A DNA stretch of 64,000 bases from assembly GCF_030272615.1 (NCBI RefSeq), contig NC_081405.1, forward strand, positions 19,736,547-19,800,546, given 5' to 3'. The DNA is from Cryptomeria japonica. Lineage: Eukaryota; Streptophyta; Pinopsida; Cupressales; Cupressaceae. Shown here in pieces: positions 1 to 10,120 of this stretch (position 1 is the stretch's first letter; every line of letters starts with the position of its first letter). The translations under genes and the position numbers were made by a program. A model generated the notes under the pieces. The model saw only the letters and a list, made by a program, of their open reading frames with translations, did not search any database and had not been told where the DNA came from.

Positions 1-59
1 TATACTTGTGCCTCTATCTGTACTTGCCTCTGCCCCTGTCCCTGCACGTGTCTAGGACC

Positions 60-1379
60 CTATGCTACTGGCACCTGTAGTGGCAATCCACTGCGACCCC
101 TCACCACTCGAGCTTGTCTCTCCTCCCCACCCTCTCTCCATGGAGCCACCCTCCTCTCTCCAACTACACCCCACCTCCTTTGTCGGCCTCTCCCCCCACC
201 ATCTCCATCATCATCTCCATCCCCACCACCATCTCCATCTAGAGGCTCCCTTGGGTCTGTCAGTCATGGAAAGGGATGCTCAACCCAATACACCGTATAC
301 TCTGCATCCATTCCTGCATCCTCAATCTTCGGCCACATATCCCATGGCATAGGCACCATCTCTACCAGCTGCATCATGACCTGATCATACAATAACAATG
401 GCCCAAAGTGTGCCTGATCCCTGATTGTTCGAGCATACATCTCGGAACCCCGTGGCATTCGTTGGATCCTGCCAAACTGCCTACATACCTTTTCAACCAG
501 CTGTCTCTCCAATACATAGGGTGTCCACCCAATCAGATATCTACTCTAGAAGGTATAGGGTAGATCCACTACGTCCTCCTCCCACTGCTTGCACTCACGA
601 TATGACCTCCATATCACAGTGTTGATCTCATCCAGGACTCGACGCCAATGCTTAAACCGGCCAATCCGTGGCTGTGATGTAATCATATCGTATAAATGAA
701 CAAGGCTGCATCCATGACCCCTGCCCCTGAAATGTATCAGTCGAGTAATCGGCAGATGCTCATATGCCCACACTTGCAACAATGTAACTCTGTAGCCCAA
801 TCCTATGGATCCATGATACACAAACTGATGCAACTCATAGTACAAGTGTGCCAGCACACATGGTCCCCAGGCATATCTGGTGTGTTGTGTAACTAGTGTC
901 TCCAAGGTGCTCCCCCAGCCCACAGCCAACCCCCGTGTCGCCCTGTCTGGACATAGGAACCCACTGATCACTCCTCCTAACACTGCTAGTAGTGCTAGTT
1001 CTGTCGCTATCATCGTGTCCCATGCCATGTGTCCAGCTCTCATCTCCAGTCCTGGATCTCGAAACACTCATCTCAGGGCCTCCCTATCTCCATCTCGATC
1101 ATAGGGTATCAACTCCACATAGATCGGTATCCTCAGAATCCTGTAAACATCCTCCAAGGTGACTATCATCTCACCCATCGACAAATGAAAAGTGCATGTC
1201 TCAGAATGCCATCTCTCAACAAGTGCAATCAGCAAACCCATGTTCGCCCAAAACTCAGGCACATACAGAATGTATCATAGATCCATACCCTCAATAGCAG
1301 CTTGGTCCTTGAATGTCAGCTCTGGTCGTAATCTCTGAGTCGATGGGAATCTCTCCCATGACTCCAACATAGGCAAATA
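60..1379 (-). pseudogene. Plant mobile domain (PMD / MAIN-like) pseudogene, antisense within E1
   Basis: One reading frame runs on the minus strand from about 1379 to a TAG at 60-62. It is broken by in-frame stops: TGA near 1276, TGA at 1068-1070, TAG at 546-548 and TGA at 264-266. Between them the frame shows the plant mobile domain of MAIN/MAIL1-like and transposon proteins: LESWERFPSTQRLRPELTF, then WHSETCTFHLSMGEM-VTLEDVYRIL, then RYAWGPCVLAHLYYEL, then GWTPYVLERQLVEKVCRQFG. The C-terminus is a Gly/Asp-rich tail followed by an Arg-rich stretch. No single remaining piece is long enough to be a working protein. In plants this domain occurs both in host proteins affecting silencing and meristem function and inside transposons; its antisense position next to an LTR favours the transposon version. 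Confidence 0.8.
185..240. repeat. Simple repeat of CATCTCCAT/CACCAC type
   Basis: A short degenerate microsatellite built from CATCTCCATC and CCACCACC units. Read on the minus strand it encodes the Gly/Asp-rich tail of the plant-mobile-domain pseudogene, so it is a coding low-complexity tract, not an independent repeat. Confidence 0.6.
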
Positions 1380-1417
1380 CTCTTACAGTCAAGAAAATCA
1401 ATCATGTCAGTCAAAGT

Positions 1418-1675
1418 GACACTCACTGTTCATCACAAAGTGTTGCTATCTATCCTAGTGACACTCACTGTTCATCATAAAGTGTTGCTTTTGCTCCTAG
1501 TGGTACTCCCTGTTCATCACAAAGTACTACGTGTCTTGCACTCCCTGTTCATCACAAAGTGCTACTCATATTTGCACTCCCTGTTCATCACAAAGTGTTG
1601 CTCCTATTGGTACTCCCTATTCATCACAAAGTACTATGTCTTGGTACTCCCTGTTCATCACAAAGTGCCTCGTTT
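1418..1675. repeat. Tandem array, about 7 copies with core CTGTTCATCACAAAGTG
   Basis: Seven imperfect copies of a 34-42 bp unit follow one another. The conserved core is ACTCCCTGTTCATCACAAAGTG (split here as ACTCCCTGTTC plus ATCACAAAGTG) and the spacers vary in length and sequence (for example TTGCTCCTATTGGT and CTACTCATATTTGC). The array lies immediately upstream of the antisense plant-mobile-domain frame. Both strands stay open through much of it, which explains the repetitive PVHHKVL peptide pattern; I do not treat this as a gene. Confidence 0.85.
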
Positions 1676-1865
1676 AATCCTATCTTAGGGCCTCTGCTTG
1701 AGTGTATCCTCTTGAGTAGTTTCCTAATTGGCAACCTATGTTCTATCATAGAATTGTCAATCCTAGCCCTATCTGCTATCCTAGTCTTCCCTAGAGGACC
1801 TACTTGAGCGTATCCTCTCAGCAGCTTATCCAATCGACAATGTATGTTCATCACAAAATTGTTGA

Positions 1866-2106
1866 TTTGACCTTGAAGACATAAACGCGCCTTCATGACA
1901 TAAACGCGCTTACAGACTGCATAGACGCACCTGAAATACATAGATGCGCCTGTCCTGCACAGACGTGCCCACATTTCACAAATGCGCTTGAACAACGTAG
2001 AGGTGCTCGCATCTGACATAGATGCTTTTCCCAGCATAGACACGCCTGGCACAAACATAGACGTGCCTAGCCAACATAGACGCGCCTGGCACAAACACAG
2101 ACACGC
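1866..2106. repeat. Degenerate array of a ~20-bp GC-rich motif (CATAGACGCGCCTG)
   Basis: About twelve copies of a roughly 20-bp unit with consensus CATAGACGCGCCTGNCA can be followed, for example at the 5' end (ATAAACGCGCCTTC) and 3' end (ATAGACGCGCCTGGCAC). Spacing is near-regular but the copies are diverged. It lies in the non-coding part of E1, farther upstream of the antisense frame than the first array. Function unknown. Confidence 0.75.
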
Positions 2107-3540
2107 CTACACATTTTTGACATTTTTTTGACATTATCCTAAAGCACATTTATTGCACTACCTAGCATGCATTTATGACAACAATTAATGTGACAAAGTA
2201 CAAGGAGGTTTTGTGGTACTCACCGACTCTCCTGCGTCTGCTGGCCTCTAAAATCGGCGAACGCGATCGAAACTATGCACCAATGCCATCACTGCTGACT
2301 GTTGACTACTCTCTGTAAGGAAGTTAAGTAGCGGAAACAACTTCCTACACTAACCTTGAGAGGAGGGTAATGCAAAACTTTTTCAGATCGTTACAACAGT
2401 TAAAGAAAAATAGAGATAGATATAATAGCATTCATACCACAACACAGTGATTTACGTGGGGAAAACCCTTTCGGGAGAAAAACCCCACCCTCCAAAAGCA
2501 GCTCAATATTTTATTCAGCAATCAAAAACAGATTACAACATACTTGCAGAGCAAGCTCTTTGCAGGAGTACCACTAATCAGAGATTCAGAGGCAACTCAA
2601 TAGCCATAAGACTCTTACACACAACCTCTATCTCACACACCTCATAAATAGGAGATACAATACAAGAAACCATCAAACGGTATTACAAAACCATGGGTTA
2701 AAACCACCCAATAAGGTGTAGCCGACCTTATCTCCCTTCTAGATGCCCTATGACATGTTAAAGCACACATCAACACGTGTCGCTCCCTTTTACAGCTCAT
2801 TTATGTATCCGATACAAATTATTTTTCCTATTTCAGGAGTACAAACTTCTGGAGGCCATAACTTGAGAACCGGGTGTCCGATTGACGAACCGTTTGAAGC
2901 ACCGGAAAGCTCGGGAAGTGCTCTATCACCTCGTAACTTGCTGCGCCGGTTATGGCCACTTTTCAGGGCTTTTCAGAGCCTCTAAATCCTCCAAAATTAA
3001 GTTTAAACATTTTATCGCACCCCTCCAAGACGAAAACTTTAATATCTTCAAAACTAGCTGTGACCTTACGACGCAATTTTATCGGAATGCTTATCTAGCC
3101 AACCAGAAGCTTCAGGGAGAGTTTCGCACCATTTCGTGCTCAAATGAAAACTTACTATAAATAGTAATCTCACATAAATGCAAGGTTGAGACACCATTTT
3201 TCCCAACACTCTCTACTATCTCTACACTCTGATCTCTTAGGTGTGTGGATGACAATGAGGATGTATTCCCCTCGTGGTCTATTTTATAGATTACCCTAGC
3301 CCTAACCCTCATTTCCCAAGTCAGTCTTCTTTATCCCGTGACTCTGTCACTCTATCCTATTCGGTCAGTCCATTCTAGCCTTTCTTTCTTATCGAGAGAT
3401 TGTCTGTGATCTTTTCAGACATTTTCATCCAATCTCTCAAGGGGGCATACCATTCCCATCTTGGGGCAACTTTGTATCAGTTCATATTATCTTCTTTGAA
3501 ACAACGCAACAAGCTGCATTGTCTCAAAGAGGGGCAAAAT
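2107..3540 (+). other. Non-coding internal region of E1 up to the polypurine tract
   Basis: No convincing gene. A good donor-like site on the minus strand (GTCGGTGAGTACC, about 2213-2225) could belong to a spliced antisense transcript. Around 2450-2500 lies GTGGGGAAAACCCTTTCGGG, the reverse complement of a block common near the 3' end of copia LTRs, so a minus-strand copia LTR scrap may be embedded at about 2300-2750; its ends and target duplication could not be found. The last 15 bases, AAAGAGGGGCAAAA next to the LTR, are the likely polypurine tract for plus-strand priming. Confidence 0.45.
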
Positions 3541-4318
3541 GTAGACACCTAAAATTGTCCAGTCTAATTAAATAAATATCTTTATTTATTTAATTATCTT
3601 AAGCCTAATTCTTCTATTAATTAAATAAATCTTTATTTATTTAATTAATTCATTTATCCTCTTCTAGCCTTATTTCTCATTTAAATAAATACACTTATTT
3701 ATTTAAATTATCATTTTTCTAAATTAAATAAATATTTTATTTATTTAATTATCCCACTTCCTCTATTAATTAAATGAATCTTTATTTATTTAATTAATTA
3801 ATTAGCCTTTTCTACCCATGACACGTTATTCATCTCTTAATTCATACACTACCTACCCTTTCATTATTTTATTATTTTCTTTACCTACCCTTTAATCATA
3901 GCTGACCATTTATCTTTTACACCTCTCAATCTTATCCCTCCATTTCATATAGTGTCTTCTATATAAGGAGATGCTTCCTTCATTATCAAACCCTCACTAT
4001 GCATCCTGATTGATCAATTGACTACACTACGCTTTGCACTTTCATATGCGATCCTACTTGCAATCACATTTCCGTTCTTTGTTGAGCTCTTGTGCACATA
4101 AAATCTGAGAGCAAATATATCAAGCAAGATCAATGGAGATAGGAAGAATGGAGATCCAAACCCTATTGGACATGTGATGGTATAATCTTTGTGATTTCAT
4201 TTGATTTGCATTGTCTTAGGTAATCTTCATATGTTATGGTGGATCTTTGTTGTTGTTAGGCTAGGGTTTTTGTGGTTGAATTCATTTAGTCTTTCATCAT
4301 TGTTGTTATCCATTTTCA
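3541..4318 (+). mobile_element. E1 3' LTR (778 bp)
   Basis: Starts TGTAGACACCTAAAATTGTC and ends CCATTTTCA, matching the start and end of solo LTR S1 (4479-5210), whose ends are proven by a target duplication. The first ~260 bp hold five AT-rich palindromes of the type TTAATTAAATAAA...TTTATTTATTTAATTAA, one about every 50-65 bp. A TATA box (TATATAAG, 3960-3967) follows, so U3 is about 400 bp. The 5' target duplication lies outside the window. Confidence 0.8.
3960..3967 (+). promoter_or_regulatory. TATA box of the E1 LTR promoter
   Basis: TCTATATAAGGAG is a well-formed plant TATA context. The homologous position in S1 (about 4880) has CTATATAAGAGG, so the element is conserved between the two LTR copies. 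Transcription would start about 30 bp downstream. Confidence 0.6.
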
Positions 4319-4337
4319 CCGTATACATTTACTATAT

Positions 4338-4478
4338 GAAATTGAGCCAAAGACAGTGGAATAACCTTGTAATGATCAGAACTGGATGAAGGCAATGAAA
4401 GAGGAACATGATCAGATTGATAAAAACCAGACATGGGAATTAGTCAACACACCGAAAGACAAGAATGTGATTGAAACT
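4338..4478 (+). pseudogene. E2 pol fragment: start of the copia reverse transcriptase
   Basis: The frame reads EPKTVE-stop-PCNDQNWMKA, then MKEEHDQIDKNQTWELVNTP and KDKNVIET, the typical entry into the copia reverse transcriptase. One in-frame TAA interrupts it. It stops at the codon for Thr (AAACT, 4474-4478), where solo LTR S1 is inserted, and resumes at 5211 as TKWVF. Confidence 0.85.
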
Positions 4479-5210
4479 TGTAGACACCTAAAATTGTCCT
4501 ATTTAATTACATAAATATTTTTTATTTATTGAATTATTTTATCCTAACTCTTCTATTAGTTAAATAAATGTTTATTTATTTAATTAATTCATTTATCTTC
4601 TAGCCTTTTTCTCATTTAAATAAATATTTTTATTTATTTAAATTATCTTTTCCTGAAATTAAATATATATTTTTATTTATTTAATTGGTCTCACTTCCTC
4701 TATTAATTAATTAAATATTATTTTATTTAATTAATTCATTAGCTTTTTCCTCTATGACACATCATTCATCTCTTAATTTTCCCCTACCCACTCCCTTCAT
4801 TATACCTGCCCTTTAATCTTAGCCAGCCATTTATTTCTTTCACCTTTTAATCTTATCCCTCCATTTTCTAAAACATCTTCTATATAAGAGGATTCTTTCA
4901 TCATTATCAAATCTAATTAGTACTTTATGCAATCAAGCCTTTTTGCGATCAAGCGACTTCACAACCACAATCTGTTCTTTGTTGACCTCTTGTGCACATA
5001 CAAAATATGAGAGAAAATATAAAAAAAAAATCATTGGAGATAGGAAACAATGGAGACTGAAACTCTACTTGGTATGTGAATGGTATTATTTCTTTATTTA
5101 TTGAGATGCATGTTCTTAGGTATCTTCATTGGTGTATGGTGAATGTTTGGTTATAGAAATAGGGTTTATTTTGGTTTTACAATAGCTTATCATATTTTTG
5201 ACCATATTCA
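4479..5210 (+). mobile_element. S1: solo LTR (732 bp) of the E1 family, flanked by AAACT
   Basis: Begins TGTAGACACCTAAAATTGTC and ends CATATTCA. It is flanked by identical 5-bp duplications AAACT (4474-4478 and 5211-5215). Removing the LTR and one AAACT restores the copia frame (VIET-KWVF). It shares the AT-rich palindromes, the TATA box and the sequence TTCTTTGTTGACCTCTTGTG with the E1 3' LTR, so it is the same family. Only one LTR remains, as expected after recombination between the two LTRs of a full element. Confidence 0.95.
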
Positions 5211-5927
5211 AAACTAAATGGGTATTCTAGAACAAGCTTGATGAAGATGGAAAGGTTGTAAGGAATAAGGCAAGGTTGGTTTGTAAAGGATACACTTAGA
5301 TTGAAGGCATTGACTTTGATGAAGCTCATGCCCCAGTTGCAAGAATGGAGGCAATCTGGATGTTCCCATTGTTTACAACATTCAAGGACTTCAAAGTTTA
5401 TCAAATGGATATAAAATCAACATTCCTTAATGGATAATAGAAAGAAGAAGTTTACATTGAACAACCAAAAGGTTTCAAGTTGAGAGATAATCCAAACATT
5501 GTTTGCAGACTGAAAAAGGCTTTGTATGGACTGAAACAAGCTCCTAGAGATTAGTATGGGAGGTTAGACAAGTATCTAATTGATCAAGGATTTCAGAAAG
5601 GTTTAATGGATAGGTAATTTGTACTTCAAGATAAATTCAGATAAATTTCTAATTTTAGTAGTATATGTTGATGATATAATCTTTGGAGGAAATAAAGATA
5701 TGTGTAGAAGATTTGCTAATGAGATGCAGAAATAATCCGAAATGTCCTTGATTGGTGAGTTAGATTTATTTCTTGGATTGTAAGTTAATCAGAATGACAA
5801 AGGAATTTTCAGTCTAAGTATGTCAAAGAACTATTAAAAAAGTTTGGGTTGGAGAATTCCAAACCAGTATGTACACCTATGACTACCATATGCAAATTAA
5901 ATAAAGATGATAAATCACCTAAGGCAA
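5211..5927 (+). pseudogene. E2 pol fragment: copia reverse transcriptase core
   Basis: Continues directly from 4478. Visible copia motifs: [56 protein letters not shown], then VVYVDDIIFGG with the catalytic YVDD, and SKYVKELLKKFGLENSKPV. Stops interrupt it near 5231, 5299, 5437, 5552, 5734 and 5780, and a frameshift lies near 5605-5620. The frame is cut at 5927 by gypsy element E3 and resumes at about 14250. Confidence 0.9.
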
Positions 5928-7599
5928 TGTTGATACAAAAATGTGTACCCTTGTTGAACTCTCAAGTTCATCCACCTTGTGTCACATGGAAACAACCTCC
6001 AAGTGTGGGGCCTTGCGTTGTTGAGGTTGAATCTCCGAAGAAGTCCAACTTCCTTTCCAATCCAAATGCAGAGTGTTGGACCAACCCAACACTGATAAAA
6101 CTAATCTATTGATTCTAACAGAGAAAATGGAGAAATAAGGGATGCTTGAAAGGGGGGGTAAACGTTTGCACCAAGACTGAAATGTGATCTCTTTGCGTAT
6201 GACTACACAAAATACTAATAAAACTACCCCAGGTATGCAAAATATTCTACCTAATTCAGCTCCCTATAGATGAGTGAAGGTTGGAGTTATAAAGAATAGC
6301 AAGAGGAACAAAAATTGTTCTCAGGTGTCACCCAAAGAGGGGATCAACACAATCAATTATGAAAAAGGAGACAAGAAAGAGATGCACTCAAACAAAGAGG
6401 TAAGGTAAATACACACATTTGTTCAAACTGAACAAAGGCAAGAAGACTAACTTTATTAATGGAAAGCAAGGCAACATTTACAATTGTAGAAAAACATGAA
6501 TTCTACAAGAGAAAAGAAGAGATCCTTTTGAAAGATACAAAAATTGCCTTTATAGCTAAGGCATAACTCAGAATGAACTAAAGCTAGAAGTAGGGTTAGG
6601 TTTCAAAATAGAAAAGAGGAGAAGAATATCATATTGATTGATCTGATGGCCTATGGAAAGAAAGTTCTTAGAATGTCCTCAGCCTCTGGAAAAGCAAAAT
6701 CCCTGCAGAAAAGAGGAAATCTCTACAATTGAATGCACTGGGATGGTATCTGCAAGCACAAAAGTCCTCAATCTGTATTGAATGAACATGGGCGACATAA
6801 AAAAATAGCCTCAAGGTCCAATCTAGAGTAATGGTGGAGATCCCTCAGCCCTTTGAAAGTGGTTGAGATGGATTGGATTTAATTTGGTTATCCGATAGGG
6901 TTGAAAACTGATTTTTGACCCATTAAGTCGAAAACCACTACCGTACAGTTGTTTGAATTTCAATGATCACCTCTAGTTTAAATTTGGGCCACTAGATCCT
7001 CCCTATTGCATGTGGATGGATGACCAAGATTTCACCATGAAGGTTGGGTCCATCAACTAAACAACCACATCGCAGTATCACAGCCAAGGGTGGGACCCAG
7101 TTCCTGATTGCTGTGAAACAACGATAACACACTCTTCCTCTCAGCCTCATCACTTATCGCCCTGTCACGGGAAAGTGGAAATGTCACATTGTTCCCATTT
7201 AAAAGAAAAAAGTGATAGGAAAATCAATCAATAACAACTTACTTTCCTCTTGATAGCATCAGTTATCATGCAATCGCACAAAAGTGGAACAGTTGTAGCA
7301 GGGAACATAAGTGGAAAGTTCTCGACTGCGCAATAAGCAATAAAAAATAACTCTCGCTAGCCGGTTGTGGGTGAAAGGGATCGATCCTGTCGTGAAGAAG
7401 GGACCCTCCAACTAGTAGAAACTTAAGTGAGTTGATCGGTTGACCCAATCAACTCAAAAGTAGAACTTGGATCCTGAAAAGACTAATAGGGCAAAAGAAA
7501 CTCATGTCTTTTGTTACGAATATGGTGCGCATAACACGCAGGTTATGCGAAATATTTCCCAGGCTTGATGAAGTTAAATTGACACATAAATAGTTAACA
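5928..7599 (-). mobile_element. E3 3' LTR (1,672 bp, carries a ~216-bp extra segment)
   Basis: Matches the E3 5' LTR along its length: CTACCCCAGGTATGCA (6226-6241), CAAGAGGAAC, GACAAGAAAGAGATGCA, and the end GACACATAAATAGT-AACA. Near its + strand start it has extra sequence between about 5953 and 6168 that the other LTR lacks, bounded by TGTACC and TGCACC. The remaining sequence has many substitutions relative to the 5' LTR, so the element is old. Confidence 0.85.
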
Positions 7600-7832
7600 T
7601 TTTGGTGACCTAGAGGGGGCCCTAAGCCTGCTTAGGGCAAGACCAGATGTCTCTGTGTATATCCATTGGGCACGGGTCAAAAGGGGAAAACAAAAAAGAA
7701 ACTCCTCATTGTATCCTACAAAATGTTGAAATTCAGCCACTTTGGAAGAGATGACCTATGCACACACACTTCATGGAAAGCTACAAAACTAACTATAGAC
7801 ATTTGCAATATTTACAATGTCTGAAAGTCACC

Positions 7833-8985
7833 CTAAGCACATGCTTTGAGGTGTATAATATTGAATACAATAGGAAGGACTTCACTGTTTAGCCTAGCTA
7901 GATTGAAAGAATTAGCCTCCTTATAGCCTGCAATCACATAAGGGCCACTCTAAATGACATAAAATTTTGAGTGGCTACCTAGTTCTTCTTTGTCAACATC
8001 CCATTTTAGGACAACATATCCAACCTGAAAGGTCCTCAAAATGGCCTTGTTGTCAAAGTATCTCTTTACTTGTCCTTGATGGATATTTAAGGTTTGCTTG
8101 GCTCTTTCTATGATCTCTTCAAGCTCTATAAGTTCAACATACCTTACTGACATGGTATCATTTTCTAGGAGCTCCAACTGATGTGCTAGGACTAGAGATG
8201 GCAACTCAAGAGATAAGGGAAGCCTTGCTTCCCTTCCATATACTAGCATGAAAGGTGAGTTGCCTAAATCTATTTTGGGAGTGATTCTATCAACCCATAG
8301 AGTTGTTCCCAACTTAAGGTGCCATGACCTCTTATTGTCTGCAAGATTCCTCTTGATGATTCTAATGAGATATTTGTTGGAGGACTTAGCTAAGCCATTG
8401 CCTTGGGGATAATAATTTGATGATGTTTTCAAAAAAACATCATGTTGGACTGCCCATACACTGATCAAAGATCCCACAAAGGCCTTAGCATTGTCTGATA
8501 TAATTGTGGAAGGAGTTCCAAATCTAGTTGTAATCCCGTCAAGATATTGAACTACTGAATTTTCAGTTGCGTCCTTCAAAGCAACTGCCTTTCTCCACCT
8601 TGTGAAATAGTTTGTGGTGGCCAAAATCCAATTGTGGCCTGCACTTGACACCAGATTGATAGGGCCAATAAAATAGAGCCCCCACTGAGCAAAGGTTTGA
8701 TCAACAAACATAGGATGAAGGGGCAGAGATGCCAATCTTTGTTTGCTCACAAAAAGCACACACTCCTTGCACTATCTGATCCATTTTTAAGCATCACCAA
8801 ATAGAGAAGGCCAATAATAGCCTACTCTTATGATTTTCATGGTTGTGGTCCTTGCTAAGTGACCACCTGAGGGTCCATTATGAAATTCCTCTAGCAGTCT
8901 ATTGGTCTGATCACCTTGAATGCACCTTAATGGGACAACATTTAGATCCTTTTTGAATAAAATCCCATCCACCAAAGTGTAGGGG
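7833..8985 (-). pseudogene. E3 integrase (degenerate)
   Basis: Begins in the zinc-binding region (LLEEFHNGPSGGHLARTTT, then YYWPSLFGDA) and continues into the catalytic core: FAQWGLYFIGPINLVSSAGH, STIISDNAKAF and YYPQGNGLAKSSNK. The first acidic residue of the usual WGxD is replaced by Tyr (WGLYFIG), the second Asp is kept (SDN), and the Glu of QAE reads LAK, so catalysis would be lost. The C-terminal part has VKRYFDNKAI, FQVGYVVLKWD and SGPYVIAGY and ends at TAG 7833-7835. Several internal stops exist (for example near 7947, 8760 and 8787). Confidence 0.85.
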
Positions 8986-9510
8986 ATGGACTACCTGAGT
9001 ATCCATCCAAGAAAGAAAATCTTTTCGAGTCACTAACTTTGGCTAAAATTTGCTCCATGGAAGTAACAGGATAATGGTCCTTGAGGGAGGCTCTATTGAG
9101 GTCCCTAAAATCTTCACACAATCTAATTTCCCCATTCTTTTTCCTAATTGGAACAAGATTAGGTACCCAAGAAGAATGCTTGATTGGAAAAATAATAATA
9201 GATTCTATACACTTGGATAGCTCCTTTCTCATCAAAGGATCAATATTTGGGTTATAGGTCTTTGCTTTTGTCTAACTGGCATAGCATTAGGATCTAATTC
9301 TATGGTATGTTGAGCTAAGTTGGGATCAAACTCTTTTAGATCCTCATACGTAGAAGCAAAAATATCATTATACTCTTGACAAAGATTTACAAAAGTACCT
9401 TGATCAATTTGGGAACATACGTCTCCCAAGTTGAGAGCTCTTCCATTATATATAGGGACTGATTTGTAGTCTCCATTCTTTGAGGCTAGGTTCATTTCTC
9501 TCCCTTTCAT
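8985..9510 (-). pseudogene. E3 reverse transcriptase, N-terminal part only (internal deletion)
   Basis: Reads LAQHTIELDPNAMPVRQKQR, then NLVPIRKKNGEIRLCEDFRD, LNRASLKDHYPV and RFSFLDGYSG: the fingers and start of the palm of a gypsy reverse transcriptase. At about 8985 it jumps straight to VDGILFKKDLN, which precedes the integrase zinc finger. The active-site YxDD, the connection and any downstream RNase H are therefore missing. A frameshift lies near 9232. Confidence 0.85.
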
Positions 9511-9750
9511 CTAATCGCTAGTGTTGAAGATCCCTTCCAAGGTGATAAATCCCTTGGGAAGCTTGTTTGAGCTTAGATACATAATTTGATCTCCATATTG
9601 GTCCTGTAGCATGTCTTTCTTTTTATGTGAGAACTCTACCTCATCTTGTAGAAATCTCACAATCTGTTTATCAAAGTCAAAGACTTGCCAATTCATTTGG
9701 TTATCCAGTACTGCAGGTCTTACCATACATTTGATTTGTTTCTCTTTCTC
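9511..9750 (-). pseudogene. E3 pol linker between RNase H and reverse transcriptase
   Basis: Encodes RPAVLDNQMNWQVFDFDKQI, VRFLQDEVEFSH and LPKGFITLEGIFNTSD. I do not recognise a catalytic domain; its place and acidic character suggest a linker in the polyprotein. A TAG separates it from the following reverse-transcriptase segment. Confidence 0.55.
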
Positions 9751-9764
9751 TACTACAACATAAG

Positions 9765-10120
9765 ATGGAATGTCATGTTGAGAACCAATTGTTGCTAGTC
9801 TATATTGAAGGCCTCAAATCCTTCAATCAGATCCCATGCTCTATGCTTGTAGGACTTGAGAAGGTTGTTCTTGGTGGTGCTATGAGCTCTAATCTGATTA
9901 AAAACCAACTTGTTGTCTCTATGCACCTCAAGGATTCGATCCCTCTCTTTTGTGCTGTTTGGAGACCTGAAATTAAAGATTCATACTCGGCTACATTATT
10001 AGTGCATCAGAAATGAAGTTTAAATGAAAAGTAATATTTCTCCCTTCTTGGAGAAATAAGAAGCACACTAGCCCCTACATCATTATTGTTCCTTGATCCA
10101 TCAAAGAACATATCCCACAA
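9765..10120 (-). pseudogene. E3 RNase H-like domain encoded upstream of reverse transcriptase
   Basis: Reads GLWDMFFDGSRNNNDVGASV, LLISPRREKYYFSFKLHF, a TGA, then CTNNVAEYESLISGLQTAQK and RGIESL. The FDGS and NNVAEYE motifs are those of the RNase H found as the second (archaeal-type) RNase H in Tat elements, with the first Asp and the Glu visible; the third acidic motif (GDS) is not recognisable. It is encoded between protease and reverse transcriptase, not between reverse transcriptase and integrase. Confidence 0.75.

Larger units (their letters stand above)
1..4318 (+). mobile_element. E1: 3' part of a Tat-type Ty3/gypsy LTR retrotransposon
   Basis: The right boundary is a 3' LTR (3541-4318) directly preceded by a purine tract, AAAGAGGGGCAAAA, at about 3527-3540, which fixes the element on the + strand. 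No pol domain is visible, so pol and the 5' LTR must lie left of the window. An antisense plant-mobile-domain pseudogene (60-1379) sits between the missing pol and the LTR. Antisense extra frames in that position are known from Tat-lineage gypsy elements, which supports the assignment. The element ends inside the copia element E2, whose reverse-transcriptase frame starts again within about 20 bp of 4318. The left extent is inferred: 1-3540 could also include other nested pieces. Confidence 0.6.

Noticed and set aside
62..352. His/Pro-rich + strand frame at the window start
   Set aside because: It is the opposite strand of the Gly/Asp- and Arg-rich tail of the plant-mobile-domain pseudogene.
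1404..1690. Regularly spaced repeats that look CRISPR-like
   Set aside because: Spacers are short, similar to each other and of uneven length, there are no cas genes, and the context is plant retrotransposon DNA. A tandem minisatellite explains it.
2300..2750. Solo copia LTR on the minus strand in E1
   Set aside because: The GGGGAAAACCC block is suggestive, but no matching end or duplication could be found, so it is only mentioned under the E1 internal region.
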